This document shows positions 26,459 through 33,955 of a DNA stretch of 64,000 bases, one piece after another (within the stretch, counting starts at the first letter, position 1; each line of letters opens with the position of its first letter). The position numbers and the translations under genes are program-made. Location: the NCBI GenBank assembly GCA_902601545.1, contig CACKNR010000002.1, positions 1 through 64,000 on the forward strand. Reading direction: 5' to 3'. The notes below the pieces were generated by a model. It was not told the DNA's origin. It worked only from the letters and a program-made list of their open reading frames with translations, and did no database searches. The DNA comes from an uncultured Pelagibacteraceae bacterium (GTDB taxonomy: Bacteria > Pseudomonadota > Alphaproteobacteria > Pelagibacterales > Pelagibacteraceae).

Positions 26459-27382
26459 ATGTCAAATCCGCTGGTAAGTATTGTAATGAACTGTTTCAAT
26501 GGGCAGCGCTTTTTAGAAAGATCTTTAAAAAGTATAATTAGTCAAAAATATGAAAATTTTGAACTTATTTTTTGGGACAATTTATCAAAAGATGAAAGTG
26601 AAAAAATTTTTAGGCAGTTTAAGGATCAAAGATTTAAATACTTTAAACCAACTACTCACAAAACATTATATGAAGCAAGAAATGATGCCTTAAAAGAGTG
26701 CAATGGCGAATATATTTCATTTTTAGATACCGATGACTATTGGTTAGAAAATAGATTGTCTTTACAAGTTCCGTTAATGGAGCAAAACAAAAAAGTCGGA
26801 TTGATTTATGGAAACTATATTAAATATAACGAAAATAAAATTTTTTTTAAAAAGAAAAAACTTAAAACTGGAGATTTTAAATCTGGAATGATTTTTAATC
26901 ATTTAATAAAAAATTATAATATTGGTTTACTCACAGTATTAATTAGAAAACGATTCATGAAAGATGATTTACAATATTTTGATACAAAGTATAACCTGCT
27001 TTCAGATTTTGATTACATATTAAGATTCTCCAAAAAACATAGTTTAGATTTTGTTAAAAATTGTATTGCAGTATATCACCAACATGAAAATCAATTACAA
27101 TCAAAATTTGTTAGCAATCAGGCTCAACAATTTGAAAGTTGGTTTGAAAAAAAAGTTAAAGCTGATAAAATTTTTGATGAAAACTTTAATGAAAATTACG
27201 ATTTTCAAAACATTAAAAAAAAGATTCGTTTTTTAAAATTTGTTTCAAAATTAAAAAAAAATAAAAGTTTGTACGAATTTATTGAATTATTAAAGTATCC
27301 TAATAATATTGATAAAATAAAATTATTTTTAATCTTCTTTTTGCCAAATGAAATTAATAAAAGATTGTTTAGTTTAACGTAA
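26459..27382 (+). CDS. Family 2 glycosyltransferase
   Basis: A 307-residue GT-A fold. VSIVMNCFNGQRFLERSLKS at the N-terminus, ELIFWDNLSKDES, EARNDALKECNGEYISFLDT, and the metal/nucleotide motif DTDD near residue 97 are all family 2 signatures. The C-terminal 100 residues are Lys- and Phe-rich and probably contact the membrane lipid acceptor. It directly precedes a second GT2 gene with no spacer. It adds a sugar from an NDP donor to the surface glycan; donor and linkage are unknown. Confidence 0.88.
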   Translation: MSNPLVSIVMNCFNGQRFLERSLKSIISQKYENFELIFWDNLSKDESEKIFRQFKDQRFKYFKPTTHKTLYEARNDALKECNGEYISFLDTDDYWLENRLSLQVPLMEQNKKVGLIYGNYIKYNENKIFFKKKKLKTGDFKSGMIFNHLIKNYNIGLLTVLIRKRFMKDDLQYFDTKYNLLSDFDYILRFSKKHSLDFVKNCIAVYHQHENQLQSKFVSNQAQQFESWFEKKVKADKIFDENFNENYDFQNIKKKIRFLKFVSKLKKNKSLYEFIELLKYPNNIDKIKLFLIFFLPNEINKRLFSLT

Positions 27383-28144
27383 ATGAAAAAAAATAAATAT
27401 TGTATTGTTGATATTGTTATACCTAACTACAATAAGGCTCATTATTTGAATGATTGTATTAATTCTGTAATAAATCAAACCCTTAAAAATTGGCGTTTGA
27501 TTATAATTGATGACTGTTCGAGCGATAATTCATTAAAAATTTTAGATAAATTTAAAAGAAATAAAAAAATTAAAATAATAAAACTCCGAAAAAATTCAGG
27601 GCCAGGCAATGCTAGAAATATAGGTATAAAGTTGTCAAAATCAAAATATTTAGCATTTTTGGACTCGGATGATTTATGGAAAAAGAATAAATTAAAAAGA
27701 CAAATATCGTTTATGGAAAATTCAAACATAAGTTTATCTTATACTGATTATATTTCTTTTTTTGAAAATAAAAAAAAAATCGTGAAAACTAATTTGATTA
27801 AAAAAATCAATTATAAAACATTTTTAAACAATTCATCTATGAATACATCTACAATGATTATTAAAAGAAAAATTATTAAAAATTTGCGATTTTATTCAAA
27901 TGAACATATAGAAGATTATATTTTTAAATGTGAATTGCTTAAGAAGGGACATATTGCTTATAAATCTCCTGAACATTCAGCTTATTACAGAATTATAAAA
28001 GATTCTAGATCAGGAAAAAAAATAAAAAATATCTTTCAACTTTGGAGAGCAAATAAGAGATTTAATAATTTAAGTTTTTTTCAAAATATAAAATCAATTT
28101 TACTTATTTCTATAAATTCTTTAAAAAAATATGGAATGAAGTGA
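27383..28144 (+). CDS. Family 2 glycosyltransferase
   Basis: A 253-residue GT2. IVIPNYNKAHYLNDCINSVI at the N-terminus, LIIIDDCSSDNSLKIL, GPGNARNIGIKLSKSKYLAF and the DSDD metal motif with DLWKKNKLKRQ are diagnostic. It begins at the base after the stop of the other GT2 and ends four bases before tRNA-Val, so the tRNA is probably at the 3' end of the glycan operon transcript or has its promoter inside this gene. The acceptor sugar is unknown. Confidence 0.88.
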   Translation: MKKNKYCIVDIVIPNYNKAHYLNDCINSVINQTLKNWRLIIIDDCSSDNSLKILDKFKRNKKIKIIKLRKNSGPGNARNIGIKLSKSKYLAFLDSDDLWKKNKLKRQISFMENSNISLSYTDYISFFENKKKIVKTNLIKKINYKTFLNNSSMNTSTMIIKRKIIKNLRFYSNEHIEDYIFKCELLKKGHIAYKSPEHSAYYRIIKDSRSGKKIKNIFQLWRANKRFNNLSFFQNIKSILLISINSLKKYGMK

Positions 28145-28148
28145 TTAA

Positions 28149-28223
28149 GGGCGTGTAGTTCAGTGGTAGAACGCTACGTTGACATCGTAGAGGTCATAAG
28201 TTCAATTCTTATCACGCCCACCA
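28149..28223 (+). tRNA. tRNA-Val(GAC)
   Basis: A 75-base cloverleaf. The acceptor GGGCGTG pairs with CACGCCC (28213-28219), followed by discriminator A and an encoded CCA. The anticodon stem CTACG/CGTAG closes the loop TTGACAT, giving anticodon GAC, which reads GUC and GUU. The T-arm is ATAAG-TTCAATT-CTTAT. It sits between a glycosyltransferase and a deacetylase inside the island, four bases after the upstream stop. Confidence 0.95.
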
Positions 28224-28230
28224 AAATAAT

Positions 28231-28258
28231 TTAACATACTAAAAAAACTATTTATAAT
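28231..28258 (+). promoter_or_regulatory. Probable sigma-70-type promoter after tRNA-Val
   Basis: TTAACA (28231-28236), a 16-base spacer, then TATAAT (28253-28258). The ATG of the deacetylase frame is six bases further on, so a start site at the usual distance would fall about on that ATG. Either the message is leaderless or translation begins at Met15 (28307). Sequence evidence only. Confidence 0.5.
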
Positions 28259-28264
28259 AATATC

Positions 28265-29212
28265 ATGCATTATTTTAATAAAAAAAATAATTTTCTGCAT
28301 GGAATAATGTTTCATCATTTCCATGACAGAACTAAACATATAGAATCTCAAGGATCAATCAATTCCAAAGATTTTACTAAAATAATAAAATTTATTGGAA
28401 GAAAAAATATTCTTAATGCTGATGATTTTTTAAAAGAGAAAAATAGAAATAATAAATCAAAAAAAGTTTGTTTTACTTTCGACGATGGGCTTAAAAGTCA
28501 AATAGATGTTGCTTTACCTATTTTAAAGAAATTTAAAATAAAAGGTGTCTTTTTTGTTTATTCATCAATTTTTACCAACAAGCCTAATTTACTTGAAGTG
28601 TACAGGTATTTTCGAACGAAATATTTTAAAAATGTAAACTCATTCTACGAATTGTTTTTCAAATTAATAGGCGAAAAAAAGATTAAAAATTTTATTAAGT
28701 TTAAAAAAAGAGAGATAAAAAAAAAAAAGAAAACTTTTCCATTTTATACGATAAATGACATTAAGTTTAGACTAGTAAGAGATGAACTACTGTCTGATAG
28801 AGAATATAATCAAATTTTCAAAAAGATGTTTAAACTGTCTAAATTTAATCCTAGAAAAGTTTATAAAAAGTTATTCTTATCAAAAAAGGATTTAAAATCT
28901 ATTTCTGATGCCGGACATATGGTAGGTTTACACTCACATTCACATCCAACACAATTCTCAAAATTATCACTAATTCAACAAAAAAAAGAGTTAAAAATTA
29001 ATCATTCCTTTATAAAAAGAATAACTAATAAAAAAGTAAAATGTATTTCTTATCCTTGTGGTGATTACAATATTCATACTTTAAGAATTTTGAGAAATAT
29101 GAGTATTAAATTTGGTTTCAAACAAGTTCTTAATAATCGATCAAAATATATTAAATCTCTTTTAGAAATTCCTCGAGAAGATCATAGCAATATTATGAAA
29201 AGGATATCTTAA
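28265..29212 (+). CDS. Polysaccharide deacetylase (CE4/NodB-like)
   Basis: A 315-residue protein. FTFDDGLKSQIDVALPIL near residue 75 is the CE4 motif 1 (Asp-Asp metal and base), FFVYSS follows, and GLHSHSHPTQFSKLS is the His-x3-His motif 2. SYPCGDYNIHTL is motif 3. The N-terminus GIMFHHFHD is typical of bacterial deacetylases of surface glycans. Met15 (28307) is an alternative start. The long Lys-rich insert between motifs 1 and 2 (residues about 130-205) is unusual in size. It lies four bases upstream of the formyltransferase, and the pair may act one after the other: free an amine, then formylate it. Confidence 0.82.
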   Translation: MHYFNKKNNFLHGIMFHHFHDRTKHIESQGSINSKDFTKIIKFIGRKNILNADDFLKEKNRNNKSKKVCFTFDDGLKSQIDVALPILKKFKIKGVFFVYSSIFTNKPNLLEVYRYFRTKYFKNVNSFYELFFKLIGEKKIKNFIKFKKREIKKKKKTFPFYTINDIKFRLVRDELLSDREYNQIFKKMFKLSKFNPRKVYKKLFLSKKDLKSISDAGHMVGLHSHSHPTQFSKLSLIQQKKELKINHSFIKRITNKKVKCISYPCGDYNIHTLRILRNMSIKFGFKQVLNNRSKYIKSLLEIPREDHSNIMKRIS

Positions 29213-29215
29213 AAA

Positions 29216-30007
29216 ATGAAAATAACATTATTTACATCAAATCAATTTAGACATAATTTTTTTATAAATCTTTTAAGTGAAAACTGTGATGAATTATTTG
29301 TTGTACAAGAGTGTAGTACAATTTTTCCTGGTTTAATCTCAGATCACTACAAATCTTCTGAGACCATGAAAGAATATTTTGAAAAAGTAAAAGTTGCAGA
29401 AAAGGAAGTTTTTGGTGAAACTTATATAAAGATTAAAAAAAAAAATTTAAATATTCTTTCTCTAAGAGCAGGAGATTTAAATAACTGTTCACTTAAAAGA
29501 CTTTCTAATTTTTTAAAAAGTGATTTGTATATAGTTTTTGGATCTAGTTATATTAAAAGTGATTTAGTTGATTATTTAATTTCAAAAAAAGCAATTAATA
29601 TTCATATGGGAATTTCTCCTTACTATAGAGGCACAGATTGCAATTTTTGGGCTTTATTTGATAATAATTCACATTTAGTAGGAGCAACAATACATAGATT
29701 ATCAGTAGCTATTGATGGGGGCGATATTATTAATCATTGCTTATCAAATGTAAAAACTAATGAATTTATTTATACTATGTCAACAGTTAAATCTGCATTT
29801 AAATCGATAGTTGAAAATATTAAAGACTGTAAAATTTTAAAAATGCAAACCATTAAACAAAATCGTGATTTAGAGATAAGATATTCAAAAAAAATTGACT
29901 TTAATGAAAAAACTCTTTTACAATTTAAAGATAAAAAAATTGATCTTCAATCTAGCGAATTCGACAAAAATTTCTTTAAAGATCCATTCATTTTAAAGGA
30001 TATTTAA
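29216..30007 (+). CDS. Formyltransferase family protein, probable sugar N-formyltransferase
   Basis: A 263-residue protein with the 10-formyltetrahydrofolate-dependent transferase core. INIHMGISPYYRGTDCNFWA supplies the Asn-x-His motif and the loop, and GATIHRLSVAIDGGDII supplies the catalytic Asp. It lacks the C-terminal tRNA-binding domain expected of Met-tRNA formyltransferase and is encoded directly after a deacetylase, so a sugar amine is the probable acceptor (as in formylated O-antigen sugars). It is the last protein gene before the 5S promoter. Confidence 0.78.
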   Translation: MKITLFTSNQFRHNFFINLLSENCDELFVVQECSTIFPGLISDHYKSSETMKEYFEKVKVAEKEVFGETYIKIKKKNLNILSLRAGDLNNCSLKRLSNFLKSDLYIVFGSSYIKSDLVDYLISKKAINIHMGISPYYRGTDCNFWALFDNNSHLVGATIHRLSVAIDGGDIINHCLSNVKTNEFIYTMSTVKSAFKSIVENIKDCKILKMQTIKQNRDLEIRYSKKIDFNEKTLLQFKDKKIDLQSSEFDKNFFKDPFILKDI

Positions 30008-30030
30008 ACAACTTAGGTAATTTTATTATA

Positions 30031-30059
30031 TTTACAAGTTTTACCAAAAATACTATAAA
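30031..30059 (+). promoter_or_regulatory. Dedicated promoter of the 5S rRNA gene
   Basis: TTTACA (30031-30036), a 17-base spacer, then TATAAA (30054-30059). The 5S 5' end is about five bases downstream, exactly where transcription would begin. The bases between are GC-rich (GCCC), as in discriminators of growth-controlled rRNA promoters. The closeness to consensus and the perfect distance make this the best promoter seen in the window; there is no direct proof. Confidence 0.65.
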
Positions 30060-30063
30060 GCCC

Positions 30064-30180
30064 TGCCTGGTAATTTTTGCGAAGGGGCTACACCCGATCC
30101 CATTCCGAACTCGGAAGTTAAGTCCTTCAGCGCCGATGGTACTTTGTCTTAAGACACGGAAGAGTAGGACATTGCCAGGC
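30064..30180 (+). rRNA. rrf: 5S ribosomal RNA
   Basis: About 117 bases. The terminal helix GCCTGG (30065-30070) pairs with CCAGGC (30175-30180). The conserved loop region CCGATCCCATTCCGAACTCG and GAAGTTAAG follow, and CGCCGATGGTA and AGAGTAGGACATTGCCAGGC are typical 5S landmarks. No 23S gene precedes it: the neighbours on that side are glycan genes. In SAR11 the 16S-23S pair is known to be separated from 5S by hypervariable region 2, which this arrangement reproduces. Confidence 0.95.
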
Positions 30181-30191
30181 TTTTTGAAAAT

Positions 30192-30317
30192 ATGAAAATA
30201 GCTAGTTCACTTAAATCTTTAAAAAAAAGAGACCTTAATTCTAAACTTGTTAAGCGTAGAGGTAAGCTATACGTAATTAACAAAAAAAATCCAAAATTTA
30301 AAGCTCGTCAAGGTTAA
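30192..30317 (+). CDS. rpmJ: 50S ribosomal protein L36 (bL36)
   Basis: A 41-residue protein beginning [20 protein letters not shown] and ending KFKARQG, the alphaproteobacterial (cysteine-free, zinc-independent) form of L36. It begins 11 bases after the end of 5S, with no room for a promoter between, so it is likely read from the 5S promoter. No Shine-Dalgarno sequence is evident. Confidence 0.93.
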   Translation: MKIASSLKSLKKRDLNSKLVKRRGKLYVINKKNPKFKARQG

Positions 30318-30322
30318 CAATT

Positions 30323-30433
30323 ATGAGCGAAAACGACTATAAAAAAACTTATAACGGTTTTACCAAATTTGTTTTATGGGGAACATTAGCAGTAATAGCT
30401 GTTCTAGTTATACTGGCAATCACTTTACTTTAA
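30323..30433 (+). CDS. aa3-type cytochrome c oxidase subunit IV-like small protein
   Basis: A 36-residue protein with one transmembrane helix (FVLWGTLAVIAVLVILAI, residues about 16-33) after a short charged N-terminus MSENDYKKTYNGFTK. The length and the Tyr/Phe-x-Gly-Phe start resemble the small bacterial aa3 oxidase subunit IV family. The ATG lies five bases after the rpmJ stop. The small size limits confidence, but the frame ends cleanly before pntAA with a 15-base gap. Confidence 0.7.
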   Translation: MSENDYKKTYNGFTKFVLWGTLAVIAVLVILAITLL

Positions 30434-30448
30434 AATAGAGAAAAAAAA

Positions 30449-31543
30449 ATGATAGTAGGTTCAATAAAAGAAGATTTGGCGTTAGAAAAAAGAGTTTCCA
30501 TTACTCCAGAAACAGCAAAAAACATAATGAGTTTAGGATTAAAAGTATGTATTGAAAAAAATTATGCGACTCATTTAGGTATCGACGATAACGAATATAA
30601 AAAAAATGGAGTAGAAATTAAAGCCTCATCTAGCGAAGTTTTAAACTTAAGTAATTTGATAATAAAAGTTAATTGCCCTTCTGAAAATGAAATTAGTTTA
30701 CTTAAAGATGAAACAATTTTAATTGGAATGCTTAATCCGTCAAAAAATAAAGATAAATTGGATAAAATTATAAAAAAAAAAATAAAAACTTTTTCACTAG
30801 AATTATTACCTCGTATCACTCGAGCTCAATCTATGGATGTATTATCCTCCCAATCAAATTTAGCTGGGTACAGAGCTGTGATAGATTGTGTTGCAGAGTT
30901 TGAAAAAGCTATACCGATGATGATGACAGCTGCTGGAACTGTACCAGCTGCTAAAATCTTGGTAATCGGAGCAGGTGTTGCAGGTTTACAAGCCATTGCG
31001 ACCGCAAAAAGATTAGGTGCAATAGTTTCAGCAACTGACGTTAGAGCAGCATCAAAAGAGCAAGTTGAAAGCTTAGGAGGAAAATTTTTGACTGTTGAAC
31101 AAGCAGAAGACATGGAAACAGCTGGAGGATATGCAAAAGAAACTACAGAGGATTATAAAAAGAAACAAGCTGAAATGATGAAAGAGGCACTTAAAAAAAA
31201 TGATATAGTTATTTGTACCGCACTAATTCCTGGTAAACCTGCACCAAGAATATTAACTGAAGATTTAGTAAAGTTAATGAAACCTGGCTCTATAGTTTAC
31301 GATTTAGCAGCAGAACAGGGAGGAAACTCTGCTTATTCAGAAGCCGGGAAAACAAATACAATTCAAGGAATAAAAGTAATTGGTGTGAAAAGTTTAATGA
31401 ATAGCTTACCGCTAACTGCATCTAGTTTATATGCTAAAAACTTGTTTAGCTTCATAAGAAATTTATATAGTAGAGAAAAAAAAGATTTTAATATTAATTT
31501 AGACGATGAGATAATTACAAAATCATTAGTAGGGAAAGTTTAA
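30449..31543 (+). CDS. pntAA: NAD(P) transhydrogenase alpha subunit, soluble domain I
   Basis: A 364-residue protein. IKEDLALEKRVSITPETAKN opens the alanine-dehydrogenase-like N-terminal domain. The NAD-binding loop is ILVIGAGVAGLQAIATAKRLGA, followed by SATDVRAASKEQVESLGG. Domain I binds NAD(H) and passes hydride to NADP on domain III. The Rhodospirillum-type split into pntAA, pntAB and pntB is seen here. The gene is preceded by an A-rich region (AGAGAAAAAAA) and abuts the membrane subunit by two bases. Confidence 0.95.
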   Translation: MIVGSIKEDLALEKRVSITPETAKNIMSLGLKVCIEKNYATHLGIDDNEYKKNGVEIKASSSEVLNLSNLIIKVNCPSENEISLLKDETILIGMLNPSKNKDKLDKIIKKKIKTFSLELLPRITRAQSMDVLSSQSNLAGYRAVIDCVAEFEKAIPMMMTAAGTVPAAKILVIGAGVAGLQAIATAKRLGAIVSATDVRAASKEQVESLGGKFLTVEQAEDMETAGGYAKETTEDYKKKQAEMMKEALKKNDIVICTALIPGKPAPRILTEDLVKLMKPGSIVYDLAAEQGGNSAYSEAGKTNTIQGIKVIGVKSLMNSLPLTASSLYAKNLFSFIRNLYSREKKDFNINLDDEIITKSLVGKV

Positions 31544-31545
31544 TT

Positions 31546-31857
31546 ATGGAAATAGATCCGTTTATATTTAGATCAAGTATATTTATTTTATCAATTTTTA
31601 TTGGCTATTACGTTGTTTGGAGTGTTACACCGTCGCTACATACACCATTGATGTCTGTAACAAATGCTATTTCATCTGTTATAATCGTTGGTGCTATAAT
31701 TGCAGCATTAGCTGGATCAACAGACAGTGTTTTTGGCATATCAAGTATTTTTGGATTTTTAGCTATTATATTAGCCGCAATAAATATTTTTGGTGGATTT
31801 TTAGTAACTCAAAGAATGCTTCAAATGTATAAAAAAAAGAAAGATAAAAAGAAATGA
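31546..31857 (+). CDS. pntAB: NAD(P) transhydrogenase alpha subunit, membrane part
   Basis: A 103-residue membrane protein with about three hydrophobic helices (ILSIFIGYYVVWSVTPSLHT, VIIVGAIIAALAG, IFGFLAIILAAINIFGGFLV). VTPSLHTPLMSVTNAISSV is the conserved first loop. It forms the proton channel with PntB. The last codons RMLQMYKKKKDKKK overlap the ATG of pntB by four bases (ATGA). Confidence 0.92.
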   Translation: MEIDPFIFRSSIFILSIFIGYYVVWSVTPSLHTPLMSVTNAISSVIIVGAIIAALAGSTDSVFGISSIFGFLAIILAAINIFGGFLVTQRMLQMYKKKKDKKK

Positions 31858-33257
31858 TATCTGCAAATTTATCAGCAATTTTTTATTTAATCTCTGGAAT
31901 ATTATTTATTCTAGCCTTAAGAGGATTATCCTCTCCGGATACATCAAGACAAGGAAATTATTTTGGAATTGCAGGTATGATAATTGCAATTGTAGTAACA
32001 TTTCTATCAGTCGGAAATTTTTCTAATTCATTAGTTTATGTGTTAATTTTTTTATTAATTGGTGGAGCTATTGGAGCTTTTATAGCCTTCAGAATTCCAA
32101 TGACTGCAATGCCAGAGTTGGTAGCAGGTTTTCATAGTTTAGTTGGATTAGCTGCAGTTTTTGTAGCTATAGCAGCTTTCTTAAATCCTGAAGTTTTCAA
32201 TCTTGGAGTAGTTGGTAGAATTAAATTAGCGAGTTTAATAGAAATGTCAATTGGTGCTGCAGTAGGGGCAATAACTTTTTCAGGATCTATAATAGCTTTT
32301 TTAAAATTAAGAGGAATAATGTCTGGCTCTCCAATAACTTTTAGCGGTCAACATTTTTTAAATTTAATTCTAGGTATAGGAATTTTTGTTTTGATTTACT
32401 ATTTATGTAAAACTCAATTATCAAATATTTTTTGGACTGTAATTATCATTTCCTTTCTTGTGGGTGTTTTATTAATTATACCTATAGGTGGTGCCGATAT
32501 GCCTGTAGTAATTTCAATGTTAAACTCTTATTCAGGTTGGGCCGCAGCTGGAATAGGTTTTACATTAGAAAATACTGCTTTAATCATTACAGGAGCACTT
32601 GTTGGTTCTTCAGGAGCAATTCTATCTTATATAATGTGTAAAGCCATGAACAGATCATTTGTAAGTGTAATACTTGGAGGTTTTGGTGCAGATAGTTCGT
32701 CTGATAGCATAAATGATAAGAAAGAACAAAAACCTGTTAAGAGTGGTAACGCTGAAGATGCAGCCTTCTTAATGAAAAATGCTTCGTCAGTAATTATAGT
32801 TCCAGGTTATGGAATGGCAGTGGCACAAGCTCAACATGCTTTAAGAGAAATGGTAGATAAATTAAAAAAGAATGATATTAAAGTTACGTATGCTATACAT
32901 CCTGTTGCTGGAAGGATGCCTGGACACATGAACGTACTATTAGCAGAGGCTAATGTTCCATATGATGAAGTGTTTGAGCTAGAGGATATCAATAATGATT
33001 TTGCTAATTCTGATGTAGCATTTGTTATTGGAGCAAATGATGTAACAAATCCTGTAGCTAAGACAGATCCTAAGAGTCCAATATTTGGCATGCCAGTACT
33101 CGATGTTGAAAAATGTAAATCTGTTTTATTTGTTAAGAGAAGCTTGTCTCCTGGATACGCTGGAATAGATAATGAATTATTTTATAAAGATAATACCTTG
33201 ATGCTATTTGCAGATGCAAAAAAAATGACTGAGGATATTGTTAAGAATTTAGATTAA
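31854..33257 (+). CDS. pntB: NAD(P) transhydrogenase subunit beta
   Basis: A 467-residue protein. The first 260 residues carry about eight transmembrane helices (LSAIFYLISGILFILALRGL is the first). FHSLVGLAAVFVAIA and GGADMPVVISMLNSYSGWAA are conserved channel motifs. From about residue 300 comes the NADP-binding domain III: VIIVPGYGMAVAQAQHALRE, YAIHPVAGRMPGHMNVLLAE and KRSLSPGYAGI. It couples proton flow to NADPH formation. Its stop shares a base with the transaldolase ATG. Confidence 0.95.
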   Translation: MISANLSAIFYLISGILFILALRGLSSPDTSRQGNYFGIAGMIIAIVVTFLSVGNFSNSLVYVLIFLLIGGAIGAFIAFRIPMTAMPELVAGFHSLVGLAAVFVAIAAFLNPEVFNLGVVGRIKLASLIEMSIGAAVGAITFSGSIIAFLKLRGIMSGSPITFSGQHFLNLILGIGIFVLIYYLCKTQLSNIFWTVIIISFLVGVLLIIPIGGADMPVVISMLNSYSGWAAAGIGFTLENTALIITGALVGSSGAILSYIMCKAMNRSFVSVILGGFGADSSSDSINDKKEQKPVKSGNAEDAAFLMKNASSVIIVPGYGMAVAQAQHALREMVDKLKKNDIKVTYAIHPVAGRMPGHMNVLLAEANVPYDEVFELEDINNDFANSDVAFVIGANDVTNPVAKTDPKSPIFGMPVLDVEKCKSVLFVKRSLSPGYAGIDNELFYKDNTLMLFADAKKMTEDIVKNLD

Positions 33258-33955
33258 TGAAAACAAAGATTTTTTGCGATATAGCTGACTACGAAACAAT
33301 TAAATTTTTTAATAATAAATCAATAGTCGATGGTTTTACCACAAATCCAAGCTTAATGAGATTAGCTGGAGCGAAAAATTACAGAGATTATTCTCTAAAA
33401 ATTTTAAGAATTTGCAAAAAAAAACCAATTTCTTTTGAGGTTTTTGCAGATAATTTAGAAGATATGCTTAAACAAGCTTATAAGATTAATTCCTGGGGAA
33501 AAAACGTTTATGTAAAAATACCAGTTGTTAATTCTAAAGGTAAGTTTACCGGATCAGTAATCAAAGAACTAAGTGAAAAGGGAATCAAATTAAATATAAC
33601 TGCTGTTTATACTTTTGAGCAGACTCAAATGATCTATAAAAAATTAAGTAAAAAAACTAAATCTATAATCTCTATATTTGCTGGAAGAATGGCGGATAAA
33701 GGCAAGGATCCTCTTCCAATATTTAAAAAAAGTATTTCTTTAACAAAAAAGTATAAAAATATTGAGATTCTTTGGGCAAGCACTAGAGAAGCCTATAATT
33801 ATACTCAAGCTAAACAAATTAATTGTAATATCATTACTATGCCACCAAAAGTTATTAATCAAATCAATGGTTTTGGAAAAAGCTTCAAATCAATGACACT
33901 TGATACCGTAAAAAGTTTTCTAATTGATAGTAAAAAGTCGCGATTTAGTCTTTAA
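33257..33955 (+). CDS. tal: Transaldolase family protein
   Basis: A 232-residue TIM-barrel of the small transaldolase/fructose-6-phosphate aldolase group. FCDIADYETIKFF, DGFTTNPSLMRLAG, and VYVKIPVVN (with the Schiff-base Lys) are typical. It belongs to the non-oxidative pentose phosphate route and complements the transketolase elsewhere in the window. The stop codon overlaps that of convergent typA in a TTAA palindrome (33952-33955). Confidence 0.85.
   Translation: MKTKIFCDIADYETIKFFNNKSIVDGFTTNPSLMRLAGAKNYRDYSLKILRICKKKPISFEVFADNLEDMLKQAYKINSWGKNVYVKIPVVNSKGKFTGSVIKELSEKGIKLNITAVYTFEQTQMIYKKLSKKTKSIISIFAGRMADKGKDPLPIFKKSISLTKKYKNIEILWASTREAYNYTQAKQINCNIITMPPKVINQINGFGKSFKSMTLDTVKSFLIDSKKSRFSL

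Noticed and set aside
28149..28223. tRNA-Val as an integration site of a mobile element
   Set aside because: No integrase and no repeat of the tRNA 3' end was noticed around it, and the genes on both sides are of the same functional kind.
30826..31113. A 95-codon minus strand frame opposite pntAA
   Set aside because: Antisense to a conserved NAD-binding region; its Ala/Pro-rich translation mirrors the codon bias of the true gene.
31617..31832. A 71-codon + strand frame inside pntAB
   Set aside because: It is out of frame within a well-supported membrane subunit and rich in Trp, Cys and Tyr, as expected of a shadow frame.
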